Assembly: GCA_964508975.1 (NCBI GenBank)
Contig: CAZDVQ010000054.1
Span: 1-30,921 of the forward strand
Direction: 5' to 3'
DNA: 30,921 bases
Origin: CAZDVQ01 sp964508975
GTDB taxonomy: Bacteria; Bacteroidota; Bacteroidia; Chitinophagales; Saprospiraceae
Shown here: one piece after another, positions 9,427-17,428 of the stretch
How the letters are laid out: each line of letters begins with the position of its first letter
Position numbering within the stretch: position 1 is the stretch's first letter
Program-made: the position numbers and the translations under genes
Notes under the pieces: model-generated
The model's input: only the letters and a program-made list of their open reading frames with translations
Told to the model about the DNA's origin: nothing
Database searches by the model: none

Positions 9427-10086
9427 TTATTTATTTTTCATTCGTAAAGCAATAATATTGTCTGCGTCAATTCGCCACTCGCCATTTAGGAAGTACATCC
9501 CAATAGGAAAAGGCCATCCACTTGCGATAATTTTAATTTTGGTTCCGTCTTCAGAAACCGGAATTTTTTTCAGTGGCTGATTAGAAGAAATCTCTTCCAA
9601 TTTGACAGCGACATCTTGGGGATATTCCCCCGCCCAAAGGATTTCTGCGTTTTCATTCGCTAGAATTAATGATTCTATGATTGCTTTGTCTCCTATCAGC
9701 AACGCACGGTCAAATTTTCTAAACAGTTTTTCCACTTCTCCTTCATCAGATTTTGACTTTTCAAAGGCGAATCGCATTATCTCCTCCTCTGTCATGGTTT
9801 TCTTTAATTCAATGAATTCAAGGATTGTAATCATCATTAATGCTATTGCTTCGTCGTCGTCTTTTGAGCATTCTTTAATAACATGCGTCCAAACGTAATT
9901 TGTCGGGAATGCGTTTTTAAGGCATACGAAACGGTCGAAATTACGGTCGTTTATCGGAGCGTCGGTTCCTGCCGATAAACCGGAAATATATGCCGCAGTC
10001 TCATTGTAAGTCCCACCAAGCGTATACATTCTTGGTCTAGTACAAATGTGTTGTATACATTCTATAAATGATAGTTTGGTCTGCAT
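9427..10086 (-). CDS. Unrecognised two-part protein with N-terminal RPxMY motif
   Basis: About 219 residues starting at ATG 10086 (MQTKLSFIEC); the frame extends upstream but those codons look non-coding. No signal peptide or membrane helix. The N-terminal part has IQHICTRPRMYTLGG, resembling the short RPxMY segments of some uncharacterised, sometimes immunity-like proteins. A charged helical middle (EEEIMRFAFEKSKSDEGEVEKL) follows. The last ~90 residues (DRALLIGDKAIIES...MYFLNGEWRIDADNII) look NTF2/SnoaL-like, with the usual closing NGxWRID strand. Both resemblances are weak and by eye. It is more AT-rich than its neighbours and lies near repeat tracts, so recent acquisition is possible. Confidence 0.7.
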   Translation of the reverse strand: MQTKLSFIECIQHICTRPRMYTLGGTYNETAAYISGLSAGTDAPINDRNFDRFVCLKNAFPTNYVWTHVIKECSKDDDEAIALMMITILEFIELKKTMTEEEIMRFAFEKSKSDEGEVEKLFRKFDRALLIGDKAIIESLILANENAEILWAGEYPQDVAVKLEEISSNQPLKKIPVSEDGTKIKIIASGWPFPIGMYFLNGEWRIDADNIIALRMKNK

Positions 10087-10200
10087 TTTATAATTGTGCT
10101 TTGCGTTATAGGCTTTGCGTTTGGACGGGATTAGAAATACAAGCATACGTCTCTACAAAACGCTGCTCTCAGCGCTCTGCACTTATAACTAAAGGATCTG

Positions 10201-10308
10201 GCCTAGCGATGTGGAGCGGTGGCGCATAGCGCCAGACCCGCAGGGGCCGAGCGTCAGCGAGCCGCGTAACGTAGCGCCCCGAGCATCGCGAGGGGAGGCC
10301 CCAAAAAT
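10201..10308 (-). repeat. GC-rich hairpin-chain element, type A, copy 3
   Basis: Read on the minus strand: head ATTTTTGGGGCCTCCCC, a CCCC...GGGG stem, the linker GCTACGTTACGCGGCTCGCT, a GGCGC-tat-GCGCC hairpin, then CCACATCGCTAGGCC. It is nearly the same as copy 5 from the linker on. The head faces the end of the lutA-like gene, 82 nt after its stop. Confidence 0.8.
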
Positions 10309-10321
10309 CTACACTATTAAT

Positions 10322-10390
10322 CTCCCATTCTGCTCTCAGCCCTCTGCTCTCATAACTCCCATTCTGCTCTCTGCTCTCAGCTCTCTGATC
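10322..10390. repeat. CTCTGC-type low-complexity tract
   Basis: Degenerate repeats of TCTGCTCTCAGC and CTCATAACT run up to the lutA-like stop codon. A shorter similar tract lies at 10153-10190, joined to the tail of GC-rich copy 3. The same wording recurs at 25345-25401. Confidence 0.8.
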
Positions 10391-11127
10391 TACTTATAGT
10401 GTTGCACATACCAGCCGCTAGCCAAAATATCGGCCAGGTGGATGACCTTGATGGGCAGGTTGAACTTTTTGATATAGCCTTCGAGGTGCATGAGGCACGA
10501 CATGTCGGTGGAGGTGATATACTCCGCACCGGCCTTGATGGCGCTGTCTACTTTCTGCTCGGCCATGGCGATAGAGATTGGCTCGAATTTAACCGAGAAG
10601 GTACCGCCAAAACCGCAACAGGTTTCGCAATCCTCGGTCTCGATGAGCACGAGGCCACGCACCTTGGCAAGCAAAGCCCTAGGGCCCGACTTGATGCCGC
10701 ACTCGCGTAGTGCACCGCAGGCATCGTGGTAAGCCACTTTGCCCCGGAAGCTGGCCCCGAGTTCAGCATCGGGGAAAAACTTGTGGATAAACTCCGTCAA
10801 TTCATACAGGTTTTCGCTAACCTGCTGGTATTTTTCCACTTGTTTTTCCCCTTTGATGACTTCCTTATAGTTGTTCCGTACAAAGCCCGTACACGAACCC
10901 GAAGGGGTAACGATGGGCATATTTTTGTTCAAATCATCCACGAATTTTTCACAGACTGGCGCGGCGTTGTCCCAGAACCCCGCGTTGAACGCTGGCTGGC
11001 CACAACAGGTTTGCTGTGTGTTGTAATGTACTTTGCAGCCCAACTTTTGCAAGACTTTAACGGTGTAAACCGCCGAGTCAGGGTAAAGCTGGTCCATGAA
11101 ACAAGGGATGAAAAGTTGTACGTCCAT
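10390..11127 (-). CDS. lutA: LutA/YkgE-like (Fe-S)-binding protein
   Basis: 245 residues with two cysteine-rich CCG domains: TCCGQPA around Cys41-42 and ETCCGFGG around Cys170-171, plus Cys9, Cys79 and Cys137. This matches LutA of the LutABC L-lactate oxidation complex, where the CCG domains bind Fe-S cofactors. LutB and LutC are not in the window, so lactate use is inferred; stand-alone LutA-like proteins may serve other oxidoreductases. The start lies only 6 nt after the stop of the upstream LVIVD-repeat gene, suggesting cotranscription with a functionally unrelated secreted protein. The protein is cytoplasmic. Confidence 0.85.
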   Translation of the reverse strand: MDVQLFIPCFMDQLYPDSAVYTVKVLQKLGCKVHYNTQQTCCGQPAFNAGFWDNAAPVCEKFVDDLNKNMPIVTPSGSCTGFVRNNYKEVIKGEKQVEKYQQVSENLYELTEFIHKFFPDAELGASFRGKVAYHDACGALRECGIKSGPRALLAKVRGLVLIETEDCETCCGFGGTFSVKFEPISIAMAEQKVDSAIKAGAEYITSTDMSCLMHLEGYIKKFNLPIKVIHLADILASGWYVQHYK

Positions 11128-11133
11128 TCGGTT

Positions 11134-13512
11134 TTACTTGACGATTGAGATAGTTTTTAGGCTTTGGCCATTGGCGCTAAGCACTGCTTTGTAATGACCC
11201 GCGGGCCAGTTGGTTTCAACGTTGAACACGCCGCTGTTGTTGTTCAATGGGAAACTTGCCACGGGTTGACCGAGCAAGTTGTAGATATCAATACGGGCTT
11301 GTCCGAGCTGTGCTGGGAAGGCATAAGAAATGCTCGTGCTGCTTTGAACCAGGTTCGGGATGGCACGAAGGGTGTACTCGGAAGCGGTGCTTTCGAGGCC
11401 AACGCTCACGCTATCAATCACTTCAAACACATCGATACCGGCTTCAACCACGTGGCCTGCGGGCAAGTCGCTGGCTACAAATTTCATGACCATGTTTGAG
11501 CTTGGTGTGATGAAATCGGCAACTCTGAATTGTGTGCTAGGTACCCAAGCACCTGCTGCAGCGGTATAAACCGTGATGGTAACTTCTAAGCTTCCGTTAT
11601 TGATGTATACTTTCAAATCATCGTTTGGCGTACCACTTCCACCAAAATTTTGGAACCAGTAGTCGAAACTCACATATGGGTCGTTGTAACCTGAAAGGTC
11701 CATGGCTGGCGTGCTCAATTGTGTAAAACCATCGTCTACGTCGTTGGCACCAGCAGATGCACCACCGTTCCCGGTTACGTAGGCTTGTGTACCCAAGTCT
11801 GATTGGTTATCGGCATCTGGCGTTGATAAAGCGCCACCGCCGGCAGCAATACCGATTGGCTCAGCACGTTCCCAAACACCTAAGGTAGCAGTACCCGCAA
11901 CTTGCCAGCCAAGGTCAAGTACGAACTCGTCGTAGTAGCCTTTTTCCAAGCTGATTTGTAGCGGACTGCTGCTTGCTGTAATGTTGGATTGAACCATTTT
12001 GGCTTTGTAACCCCATTGGCCAGCGGTCACTTCAAAGTTATCGGCAAAGAAGGTTGGGAAGTTAAATTGTCCGTTAGCATCGGTGGTAATGTCATAATCA
12101 AAAGTAACGCCGTCGAAAACTACTTTAGCGTTCGGAATACCGTTGCCGCTTTGGGCATCTACTACTTGACCATTAAATCCAAATGCACCAATTGGCTGTA
12201 AAGCAACGTTTTGTATGGTTACCTGACCATTAACTAAAGTAACGGTAATGGTTTGCGATTGGTAACCTGCCTTAGAGTAAGTCACTTGGTAGCTACCTGC
12301 TGTAGGGTTGCCAGTAGCATAAAAACCAGAAAGGTTTGATTGTTCTTGGTACAAGGTACCTAGCACCTCAATGTCAACATTGGTTAATGCAAAGCCCGAT
12401 GCAGCATCGGTTACGGTACCTTCCAACCAGCAGGCGCGCACGAGGTTAGGCGACAATACGTGTAACCCTGTATTGATATCAGAGGCCAACATTAAACCTG
12501 AAGGCAAAAATGGATATGCACCCCAAGCACCAAAGTAACCACCGCTAGCACCAGGGTAAGTATCCCATTGGCCAACCTCGATGAGGTTGGTTGGTCGACT
12601 AGCATCTACAATTACAAAGCCATCGGTGTAATATGAAATGATTAAGTAGTCTTGATACACGTGAACGTTGTGCGGGATTACGCCTTCGCCTTCCGTGGCT
12701 AATGGACGGAAACGGTCTAGTTCGATGATGTTGGCTGGGTCGCTGATATCATAGGCACCGATGTAGGCATTGGGGCGCTCGTCGGTGGTAAATACCTTAC
12801 TGCTATCATCCGATAACCAAGCATTGTGGGTAAAGGTAAATGGTGTAGGCTGTGTACCCAAAAGGATAGGGTTAGCCTTGTCGGTTACATCCCAGATAGA
12901 AAGGTGGCCCACGTTGATATCGGAGCTGTACAACAAGTTGTCGCGGGTGTAGGCATCGTGCGAGTACCAGCTGCCAGCAAAACCTAAAAACACTGGGTTT
13001 AGAGGGTCAACGTTAAGGTCGAACATCAATACTTGTCCTTGACCAACGTTACAGCCAGAGATATAAGCAATACCAAACTCATCGATATAGATGTTGTGTG
13101 CCCGGTGGAATACACCTGTAACGCCGTTTACCGTTAAGTTTGGTTTGAAAAACACGTGCGAAATGCTGTTAGGCAAGTTGCTCAGGTTTATAATCAACAA
13201 ACCGTCGGTGCCTTGGTCGGCAGTAATGTAGGCATAGTTGCCCCAAGTTTTCATATCGCGCCAGATAGACGAAGCCCCGGGCACGTTGGCAACTTCTACG
13301 GGATTGCTCGGTGTGGCCAAGCTAACGATTGAAGTAGTGGTTCTGGTGCCTACAATGGCATACTCTACATTGGTGGTTGGGTGAACCCAGCCCCAAACAT
13401 CGCTGAGTTCTTCGGGGTAGGTAAGTTGCGCTATTTGCGTCACGTTCAGCTGCGCACTGGTACGTGCTGTAGCCAACGCTAGCATAGCTAGAAGGAGTAA
13501 TCTTAATTTCAT
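11134..13512 (-). CDS. Secreted LVIVD-repeat (choice-of-anchor B type) protein with T9SS type A tail
   Basis: 792 residues. A signal peptide covers about residues 1-20. A beta-propeller-like region (about 21-360) has repeated LLIINLSN, VLMFDL, LSIWDVTDKANP, IGAYDISDPANI and FVIVDASRPTN strands, typical of LVIVD repeats. Two carboxypeptidase-regulatory-like beta domains follow (about 365-440 and 445-520; GTVTDAASGFALTNV and GQVVDAQSGNGIPNA). A beta-sandwich similar to choice-of-anchor/MAM domains spans roughly 525-700. The last ~75 residues (IPNLVQSSTSISYAF...IDIYNLLGQPV...WPAGHYKAVL) are a T9SS type A sorting domain. Extracellular or surface-anchored; the binding partner is unknown. Its upstream region holds GTTGATAGTT-type repeats and a type B hairpin element rather than an obvious promoter. 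Confidence 0.88.
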   Translation of the reverse strand: MKLRLLLLAMLALATARTSAQLNVTQIAQLTYPEELSDVWGWVHPTTNVEYAIVGTRTTTSIVSLATPSNPVEVANVPGASSIWRDMKTWGNYAYITADQGTDGLLIINLSNLPNSISHVFFKPNLTVNGVTGVFHRAHNIYIDEFGIAYISGCNVGQGQVLMFDLNVDPLNPVFLGFAGSWYSHDAYTRDNLLYSSDINVGHLSIWDVTDKANPILLGTQPTPFTFTHNAWLSDDSSKVFTTDERPNAYIGAYDISDPANIIELDRFRPLATEGEGVIPHNVHVYQDYLIISYYTDGFVIVDASRPTNLIEVGQWDTYPGASGGYFGAWGAYPFLPSGLMLASDINTGLHVLSPNLVRACWLEGTVTDAASGFALTNVDIEVLGTLYQEQSNLSGFYATGNPTAGSYQVTYSKAGYQSQTITVTLVNGQVTIQNVALQPIGAFGFNGQVVDAQSGNGIPNAKVVFDGVTFDYDITTDANGQFNFPTFFADNFEVTAGQWGYKAKMVQSNITASSSPLQISLEKGYYDEFVLDLGWQVAGTATLGVWERAEPIGIAAGGGALSTPDADNQSDLGTQAYVTGNGGASAGANDVDDGFTQLSTPAMDLSGYNDPYVSFDYWFQNFGGSGTPNDDLKVYINNGSLEVTITVYTAAAGAWVPSTQFRVADFITPSSNMVMKFVASDLPAGHVVEAGIDVFEVIDSVSVGLESTASEYTLRAIPNLVQSSTSISYAFPAQLGQARIDIYNLLGQPVASFPLNNNSGVFNVETNWPAGHYKAVLSANGQSLKTISIVK

Positions 13513-13570
13513 TTTAGTTAGTTTTAATTAGTTCGAAGTTGATAGTTTATAGTTCAGCGTTTATCGAAGT

Positions 13571-13662
13571 GCCTCCCCCCGGCGCGTTGCGCCGACCCCC
13601 TCCACTGCACAGCCGCTGCGCGTCTGCTGGTAGCGGGGGTTGGGCGAGCGAAGCTCGCCGGG
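13571..13662 (-). repeat. GC-rich hairpin-chain element, type B, copy 1
   Basis: On the minus strand: GGCGAGC-ttc-GCTCGCC hairpin, CAACCCCCGCTACC, a variable middle, GTGCAGTGGAGGGGGT, then a CGGCGC-aac-GCGCCG hairpin (13580-13585 with 13589-13594) and GGGGGAGGC. It begins 16 nt after the stop of the MenI-like gene, in sense orientation. Confidence 0.8.
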
Positions 13663-13686
13663 TTCATCGTTCATCGTTCATCGTTT
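13662..13686. repeat. GTTCATC tandem tract containing the MenI-like stop codon
   Basis: Tandem (GTTCATC)n, read on the minus strand as CGATGAA repeats. The TGA stop of the thioesterase gene (13678-13680) is supplied by the first unit. Related tracts lie at 14108-14172 and 22590-22606. Confidence 0.75.
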
Positions 13687-14103
13687 AATTATGCTAACGG
13701 TTAGTTTGCTGTGGCAGCACAACCTACCCCGTTCATCATGGATGTGGATTTCCCATACATGCACGGTTCGACCAATCCTTATAGGTTTAACGGTTCCGGT
13801 GACCCTTCCGCTGGTTACCGAGCGCAAGTGACTGGCACTGATTTCTAGCCCAACTGGCATTTCCTTGCTCAAATCAGTTAAACATAAGGTTGACGCAACA
13901 CTGCCGAGCGTTTCAGCGAGCACGACGGAGGCGCCTCCATGTAAAATTCGAGCGGGTTGTACTGTGCGGTCGTCCACGGGCATGCTAGCCTTAAGGTAGT
14001 CGTCACCAGCTTCTTCAAAACGGATGTCGAGTTGCTCGCCGATGGTGTTTTTACCCATTTCGGTCAAGCCTTCAGCCGTGAAATCGTGTTTCCAGATACG
14101 CAT
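13678..14103 (-). CDS. menI: Hotdog-fold acyl-CoA thioesterase, MenI/YdiI-like
   Basis: 141 residues, close to the ~136 of E. coli YdiI/MenI and similar along the whole length: an IWK start, MPVDxRTxQP, LHGGASVVLAETLGS with the catalytic Glu at residue 64, then GRTVHVWEIHIHDERGRLCC. In E. coli this enzyme hydrolyses 1,4-dihydroxy-2-naphthoyl-CoA in menaquinone synthesis. Bacteroidota use menaquinone, so that role fits, but other PaaI-like thioesterases are similar. Start ATG 14103 (MRIWKHDF) is chosen. The frame extends upstream only through an ATGAACAATGAAC repeat tract that would encode SLFIIH repeats. It lies 80 nt downstream of hisS on the same strand and is probably cotranscribed. Confidence 0.85.
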   Translation of the reverse strand: MRIWKHDFTAEGLTEMGKNTIGEQLDIRFEEAGDDYLKASMPVDDRTVQPARILHGGASVVLAETLGSVASTLCLTDLSKEMPVGLEISASHLRSVTSGRVTGTVKPIRIGRTVHVWEIHIHDERGRLCCHSKLTVSIIKR

Positions 14104-14107
14104 GTTT

Positions 14108-14172
14108 GAGAGATATGAGTTATGAACAATGAACAGTGAACGATGAATGATGAACAGTGAACAATGAATGAT
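14108..14172. repeat. ATGAACAATGAAC low-complexity tract between hisS and the MenI-like gene
   Basis: Degenerate tandem units of AACAATGA, AACGATGA and AACAGTGA fill most of the 79 nt between the two genes. The same tract type flanks the type B hairpin elements. Confidence 0.8.
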
Positions 14173-14182
14173 GAGCGAAATT

Positions 14183-15523
14183 TTAGGGGCGGAGTTTGGC
14201 GATACATTCCAGCAAGCTGAGGGTTTGTTGCTCACCAGAATCGAGGTTTTTGAGCGCGATGCTGTTGTTTTTCATTTCGTCGCCACCGATGATGGCCACA
14301 AAAGGTATCTGGCGGTCGTTGGCGTACTTCATCTGCTTTTGCATTTTCACCGGTTTAGGGTAAAGTTCGGCAGCAATGCCATGATCACGCAGTATTTGAA
14401 GTTGGTCAAACGCGTGCAGGAAAGTCTCGTCGTCAAAGCTTACCAACAACACCTTGGTATTATCGTTCACCGTTACCGGGAACAAGTTCAACTCGTTCAT
14501 CACGTCGTAAATGCGGTCGAGGCCAAACGAAATACCTACGCCCGATACATTAGGTAGGCCAAACAAACCAGTCAGGTCGTCGTAACGACCACCGCCCGAG
14601 ATGCTGCCCATCTGCACGTCCAAGGCTTTTACCTCAAAAATGGCTCCCGTGTAGTAGTTTAAGCCACGCGCTAGGGTTACATCCAGGTCGAGTTGGTTGT
14701 TGATTTTTACTCGGCTGAGCAGTTTGTACACCATATCCAACTCCTCGATGCCTTTTTGGCCGGTAGGACTGTTGGCAAACATAGCCCGTAAATCGTCCAA
14801 GGTTTTAGCTTGGATGAGTTGTATAACGGTATCGGCAGCGTCGGGAGAAATATCGTTTCGGAGCATTTCGGCTTTCACGCCATCCTCGCCAATTTTGTCC
14901 AGCTTGTCGATGGCAATGGTCATGCTCATGAACTTGTCCGATATACCTGCGGCCTCGGCGATACCGGCCAGCACCTTGCGGTTATTGATTTTGATAGCCA
15001 CCTTGAAGCCAAGCTCGCTGAACACCTTGTCGAGCATCTGCACAATTTCGGCCTCGTACATCAGCGAGTCGCTGCCTACCACGTCGGCATCGCACTGCCA
15101 GAACTCCTGGTAACGACCGCGCTGTGGACGGTCGCCACGCCAAACAGGCTGAATTTGGTAGCGTTTAAAGGGGAACGAGAGGTCGTTTTGGTGCATCACC
15201 ACAAAGCGGGCAAAAGGCACGGTAAGGTCGTAGCGCAGGCCTTTTTCGCAAATCTGGAAGGCTAGTTTCTTGTAGTTGTCCATGGCATCGGCGCTGGCTT
15301 TTTCCAAGAAATTACCGTTGCGCAACACCTTGAACAGCAGTTGATCGCCTTCCTCGCCGTACTTGCCGGTGAGGGTTTCCAGCAGTTCAAATGCGGGTGT
15401 TTCTATAGGTTGATAAGCATGTTGTTCGTACACCTTGCGAATGGTGTTGACGATATAATTGCGGCGTTTTACTTCATTTGGACCAAAATCGCGGGTGCCT
15501 TTTGGTATGGCTGGTTTACTCAT
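14183..15523 (-). CDS. hisS: Histidyl-tRNA synthetase
   Basis: 446 residues, a class II synthetase of normal length that charges tRNA-His in the cytoplasm. It starts with the family hallmark PKGTRDF. Motif 2 lies around LRYDLTVPFARF and RPQRGRYQEFWQCDAD. The histidine-binding loop is ARGLNYYTG, followed by GSISGGGRYDDL. Motif 3 is GISFGLDRI. The C-terminal anticodon-binding domain (KVLLVSFDDE...LRDHGIAAELYPKPVKMQKQMKYANDRQIPFVAIIG) is intact. A TATCTTTG -7-like motif lies 62 nt upstream. The downstream MenI-like gene probably shares its transcript. Confidence 0.98.
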   Translation of the reverse strand: MSKPAIPKGTRDFGPNEVKRRNYIVNTIRKVYEQHAYQPIETPAFELLETLTGKYGEEGDQLLFKVLRNGNFLEKASADAMDNYKKLAFQICEKGLRYDLTVPFARFVVMHQNDLSFPFKRYQIQPVWRGDRPQRGRYQEFWQCDADVVGSDSLMYEAEIVQMLDKVFSELGFKVAIKINNRKVLAGIAEAAGISDKFMSMTIAIDKLDKIGEDGVKAEMLRNDISPDAADTVIQLIQAKTLDDLRAMFANSPTGQKGIEELDMVYKLLSRVKINNQLDLDVTLARGLNYYTGAIFEVKALDVQMGSISGGGRYDDLTGLFGLPNVSGVGISFGLDRIYDVMNELNLFPVTVNDNTKVLLVSFDDETFLHAFDQLQILRDHGIAAELYPKPVKMQKQMKYANDRQIPFVAIIGGDEMKNNSIALKNLDSGEQQTLSLLECIAKLRP

Positions 15524-15584
15524 TGCTATGTTAAAGTGTTGAAAATACGATAGAATCTTGCTAGCGCTTGGCGCAAAGCAGCTT

Positions 15585-15592
15585 CAAAGATA
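15585..15592 (-). promoter_or_regulatory. Candidate -7 motif for hisS
   Basis: TATCTTTG on the minus strand matches TAnnTTTG, 62 nt before the hisS ATG. The -33 element is not clear. Confidence 0.4.
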
Positions 15593-15692
15593 AGGCAATT
15601 AAAATTGTTTAGGAAGTTTAGGGCTAAAGATTGTGCAAGGTTTACTTTATGTAAACTATCGCTTAATCATTTGCTCTACTAATCATTTTATC

Positions 15693-15797
15693 TTTTTGGG
15701 CGCCCCGGCCTACGGCCGTCGCTACGTTACGCGGCTCGCTATCGCTCGGCCCCTGCGGGTCTGGCGCGTTGCGCCACCGCTTCACATCGCTGGCGCT
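15693..15797 (+). repeat. GC-rich hairpin-chain element, type A, copy 5
   Basis: Head TTTTTGGGCGCCCC, hairpin GGCC-tac-GGCC, linker GTCGCTACGTTACGCGG and CTCGCTATCGCTCGG, CCCCTGCGGG, hairpin GGCGC-gtt-GCGCC, tail ACCGCTTCACATCGCTGG. It is antisense to the surrounding genes, the only clear head-out partner of copy 6. Confidence 0.82.
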
Positions 15798-15858
15798 ATT
15801 TGATTATGGATTGTGAATTATAGATTATTATAGGGCAGGGGTAGAGCTGCTTGAACAT

Positions 15859-15993
15859 ACGAGGCATGCCTCGTCCCCCCGAACTGAACTAATATTTACT
15901 GCCTAACAGGTAAAAGGTCAATATCCGTTAAAATATGCGTACCCTTATGTAGAGACAGGGCATGCCCTGTCTCCGCTGAGACCGAACGGATAT
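15859..15993. repeat. Cluster of perfect palindromes in the hisS-fabH gap
   Basis: A 16-bp perfect palindrome centred on GAGGCATGCCTC lies at 15859-15874. A 22-bp perfect palindrome lies at 15952-15973 (arms GAGACAGGGCA). It sits inside a wider inverted repeat, ATATCCGTT (15921-15929) and AACGGATAT (15985-15993). No ORF is supported here. GAGACGCAA-type palindromes of the same style occur at 25315-25336. Confidence 0.8.
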
Positions 15994-16037
15994 GTACAAC
16001 AGGCATTTAGGGTATGGCCAAACAGAATACCATCCAG

Positions 16038-16227
16038 CGTGAGCGATGTGCAGGCGTGGCGCGCAGCGCCAGACCGAGCCGCCCAAGGTATCCACGTTCC
16101 CAAAAATGCCCCCTGTAATAACGGGCGGCGAAGGGCCGAGCGAATAGCGAGCGCCGAAACGTAGCGACCCGATGGCCCGCGTGTGCAGCGTTGCTGCTGC
16201 ACACGCGGGCGAGGGGCACGCCCAAAT
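16038..16227 (-). repeat. GC-rich hairpin-chain element, type A, copy 6
   Basis: On the minus strand the head TTTGGGCGTGCCCCTCGC is identical to that of copy 1. It is followed by a different perfect 15-bp hairpin (arms 16175-16189 and 16196-16210). Then come TCGGGTCGCTACG, CGCTCGCTATTCGCTCGG, a GGCGC-tgc-GCGCC hairpin and CACATCGCT. It starts 17 nt after the fabH stop in sense orientation. An AT-richer 45-bp stretch interrupts the middle. Confidence 0.82.
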
Positions 16228-16243
16228 CATCAACACATCAATC

Positions 16244-17296
16244 CTACCAACGGATCAAGGCCGAACCCCAGGTAAAACCGCTACCAAAGGCTGCGAGACA
16301 AACCAAGTCGCCTTCTTTTATTTTGCCGGATTCAAAAGCCTCGCAAAGCGCAATCGGAATAGATGCCGCCGTGGTGTTGCCGTACTTTTGGATGTTGTTA
16401 TATACCTTCTCATCGGGTAAGCCCATGAGGCGCTGCACAAACTGGCTGATGCGCAGGTTAGCCTGGTGCGGCACCAACATGTCGATATCCTCTGGCTTGT
16501 AACCCGTGGCGGCCAATGCCTCGTGAATCACTTCCGGGAACTTTTGAACCGCCATTTTGAACACGAACTGGCCGTCCATGTTCGGGAAAATATTGCCTTT
16601 GTCAATCATGGCTTGGGTTAAGAACATGCCACCATATTTAGGCTCGTTGGGGTATTCATCGGCCAACTCAGGCAAGAATTTCGCCCCGTGCGCACCTGGG
16701 TTGATATAAGCCAATTTCTCGGCATACTCACCATCCGAGTGGAGGTGCGTGGTCAAGATACCCTGGCCTTCTTTGTCGGTTGGTTGCAGCAAAACAGCAC
16801 CGGCACCATCACCAAAGATAACCGAAACATTGCGGCCACGGTCGGTAAAGTCAAGGCCGCAAGAGTGGTATTCCGCTCCAACCACCAACACATTTTTATA
16901 CATGCCAGTCTTGATAAACTGGTCGCCGATCGACAACGCGTAGATAAAACCCGAACATTGGTTACGAATGTCGAGCGCGCCAACCGATTTCATCTTCATT
17001 TCGCGTTGTAGCAAAACACCACAACCTGGGAAATAATAATCGGGGCTCAAGGTGGCAAAAATCACGAAATCAACATCGTCCTTGGTAATACCAGCACGTT
17101 CGATGGCAATTTCGGCGGCACGAACGCCCATGGTGGTGGTGGTTTCCTCGTGTTTCTTGGCGTAGCGGCGTTCTTGGATGCCCGTGCGCTCCTGAATCCA
17201 CTCGTCGGTGGTATTCATTACCTGCGTTAAATCATGGTTAGTCACCACGGTTTCAGGCACATAGTAGCCGATACCTGCAATTTTTGCGCGTTTCAT
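16244..17296 (-). CDS. fabH: 3-oxoacyl-ACP synthase III (KAS III)
   Basis: 350 residues with the complete KAS III triad: Cys114 in RNQCSGFIYA, His277 in VPHQANLRI and Asn307 in YGNTTAAS. TTDEWIxxRTGIxER near the N-terminus and a FGSGFTWGSALIRW end are also family marks. It catalyses the first condensation of acyl-CoA with malonyl-ACP in fatty acid synthesis, in the cytoplasm. It is slightly longer than E. coli FabH (317), with an insertion around residues 195-240, as seen in the second KAS III-like class of Bacteroidota; a role in a specialised lipid or pigment pathway is possible. It stands alone, divergent from pyrG, without plsX, rpmF or other fab genes in view. A TATCTTTG motif lies 30 nt upstream. 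Confidence 0.93.
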   Translation of the reverse strand: MKRAKIAGIGYYVPETVVTNHDLTQVMNTTDEWIQERTGIQERRYAKKHEETTTTMGVRAAEIAIERAGITKDDVDFVIFATLSPDYYFPGCGVLLQREMKMKSVGALDIRNQCSGFIYALSIGDQFIKTGMYKNVLVVGAEYHSCGLDFTDRGRNVSVIFGDGAGAVLLQPTDKEGQGILTTHLHSDGEYAEKLAYINPGAHGAKFLPELADEYPNEPKYGGMFLTQAMIDKGNIFPNMDGQFVFKMAVQKFPEVIHEALAATGYKPEDIDMLVPHQANLRISQFVQRLMGLPDEKVYNNIQKYGNTTAASIPIALCEAFESGKIKEGDLVCLAAFGSGFTWGSALIRW

Positions 17297-17325
17297 GTTG
17301 GTTTTGGTTTGGTTAAGAACTAGGG

Positions 17326-17333
17326 CAAAGATA
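17326..17333 (-). promoter_or_regulatory. Candidate -7 motif for fabH
   Basis: TATCTTTG on the minus strand matches TAnnTTTG and lies 30 nt before the fabH ATG in the 132-bp divergent fabH-pyrG region. Confidence 0.45.
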
Positions 17334-17386
17334 ATATCTTTTCAAAAAAACTTTGAGCTAAAACAAAAGCTCTCAACTCTTCTCCT

Positions 17387-17394
17387 TACCTTTG
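17387..17394 (+). promoter_or_regulatory. Candidate -7 motif for pyrG
   Basis: TACCTTTG matches TAnnTTTG, 34 nt before the pyrG ATG. A TTTG at 17352 is too far upstream to be a standard -33 element. Confidence 0.45.
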
Positions 17395-17428
17395 TTCCCC
17401 GTAACTACACGAATCAACTTACAGCAAA

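Larger units (their letters stand above)
15524..16243. other. 720-bp gap between hisS and fabH without a gene
   Basis: It holds the hisS -7 motif, GC-rich copies 5 and 6 in head-outward orientation, and a cluster of perfect palindromes between them. Short frames on both strands follow the repeats and are not supported as genes. Confidence 0.75.

Noticed and set aside
14104..14235. N-terminal extension of the MenI-like protein with SLFIIH repeats
   Set aside because: It translates a low-complexity tract and overlaps the hisS end; the family starts at MRIWK.
15928..16236. Short frames opposite GC-rich copy 6
   Set aside because: Three overlapping frames on one strand arise from GC-rich hairpins, with no codon pattern of their own.
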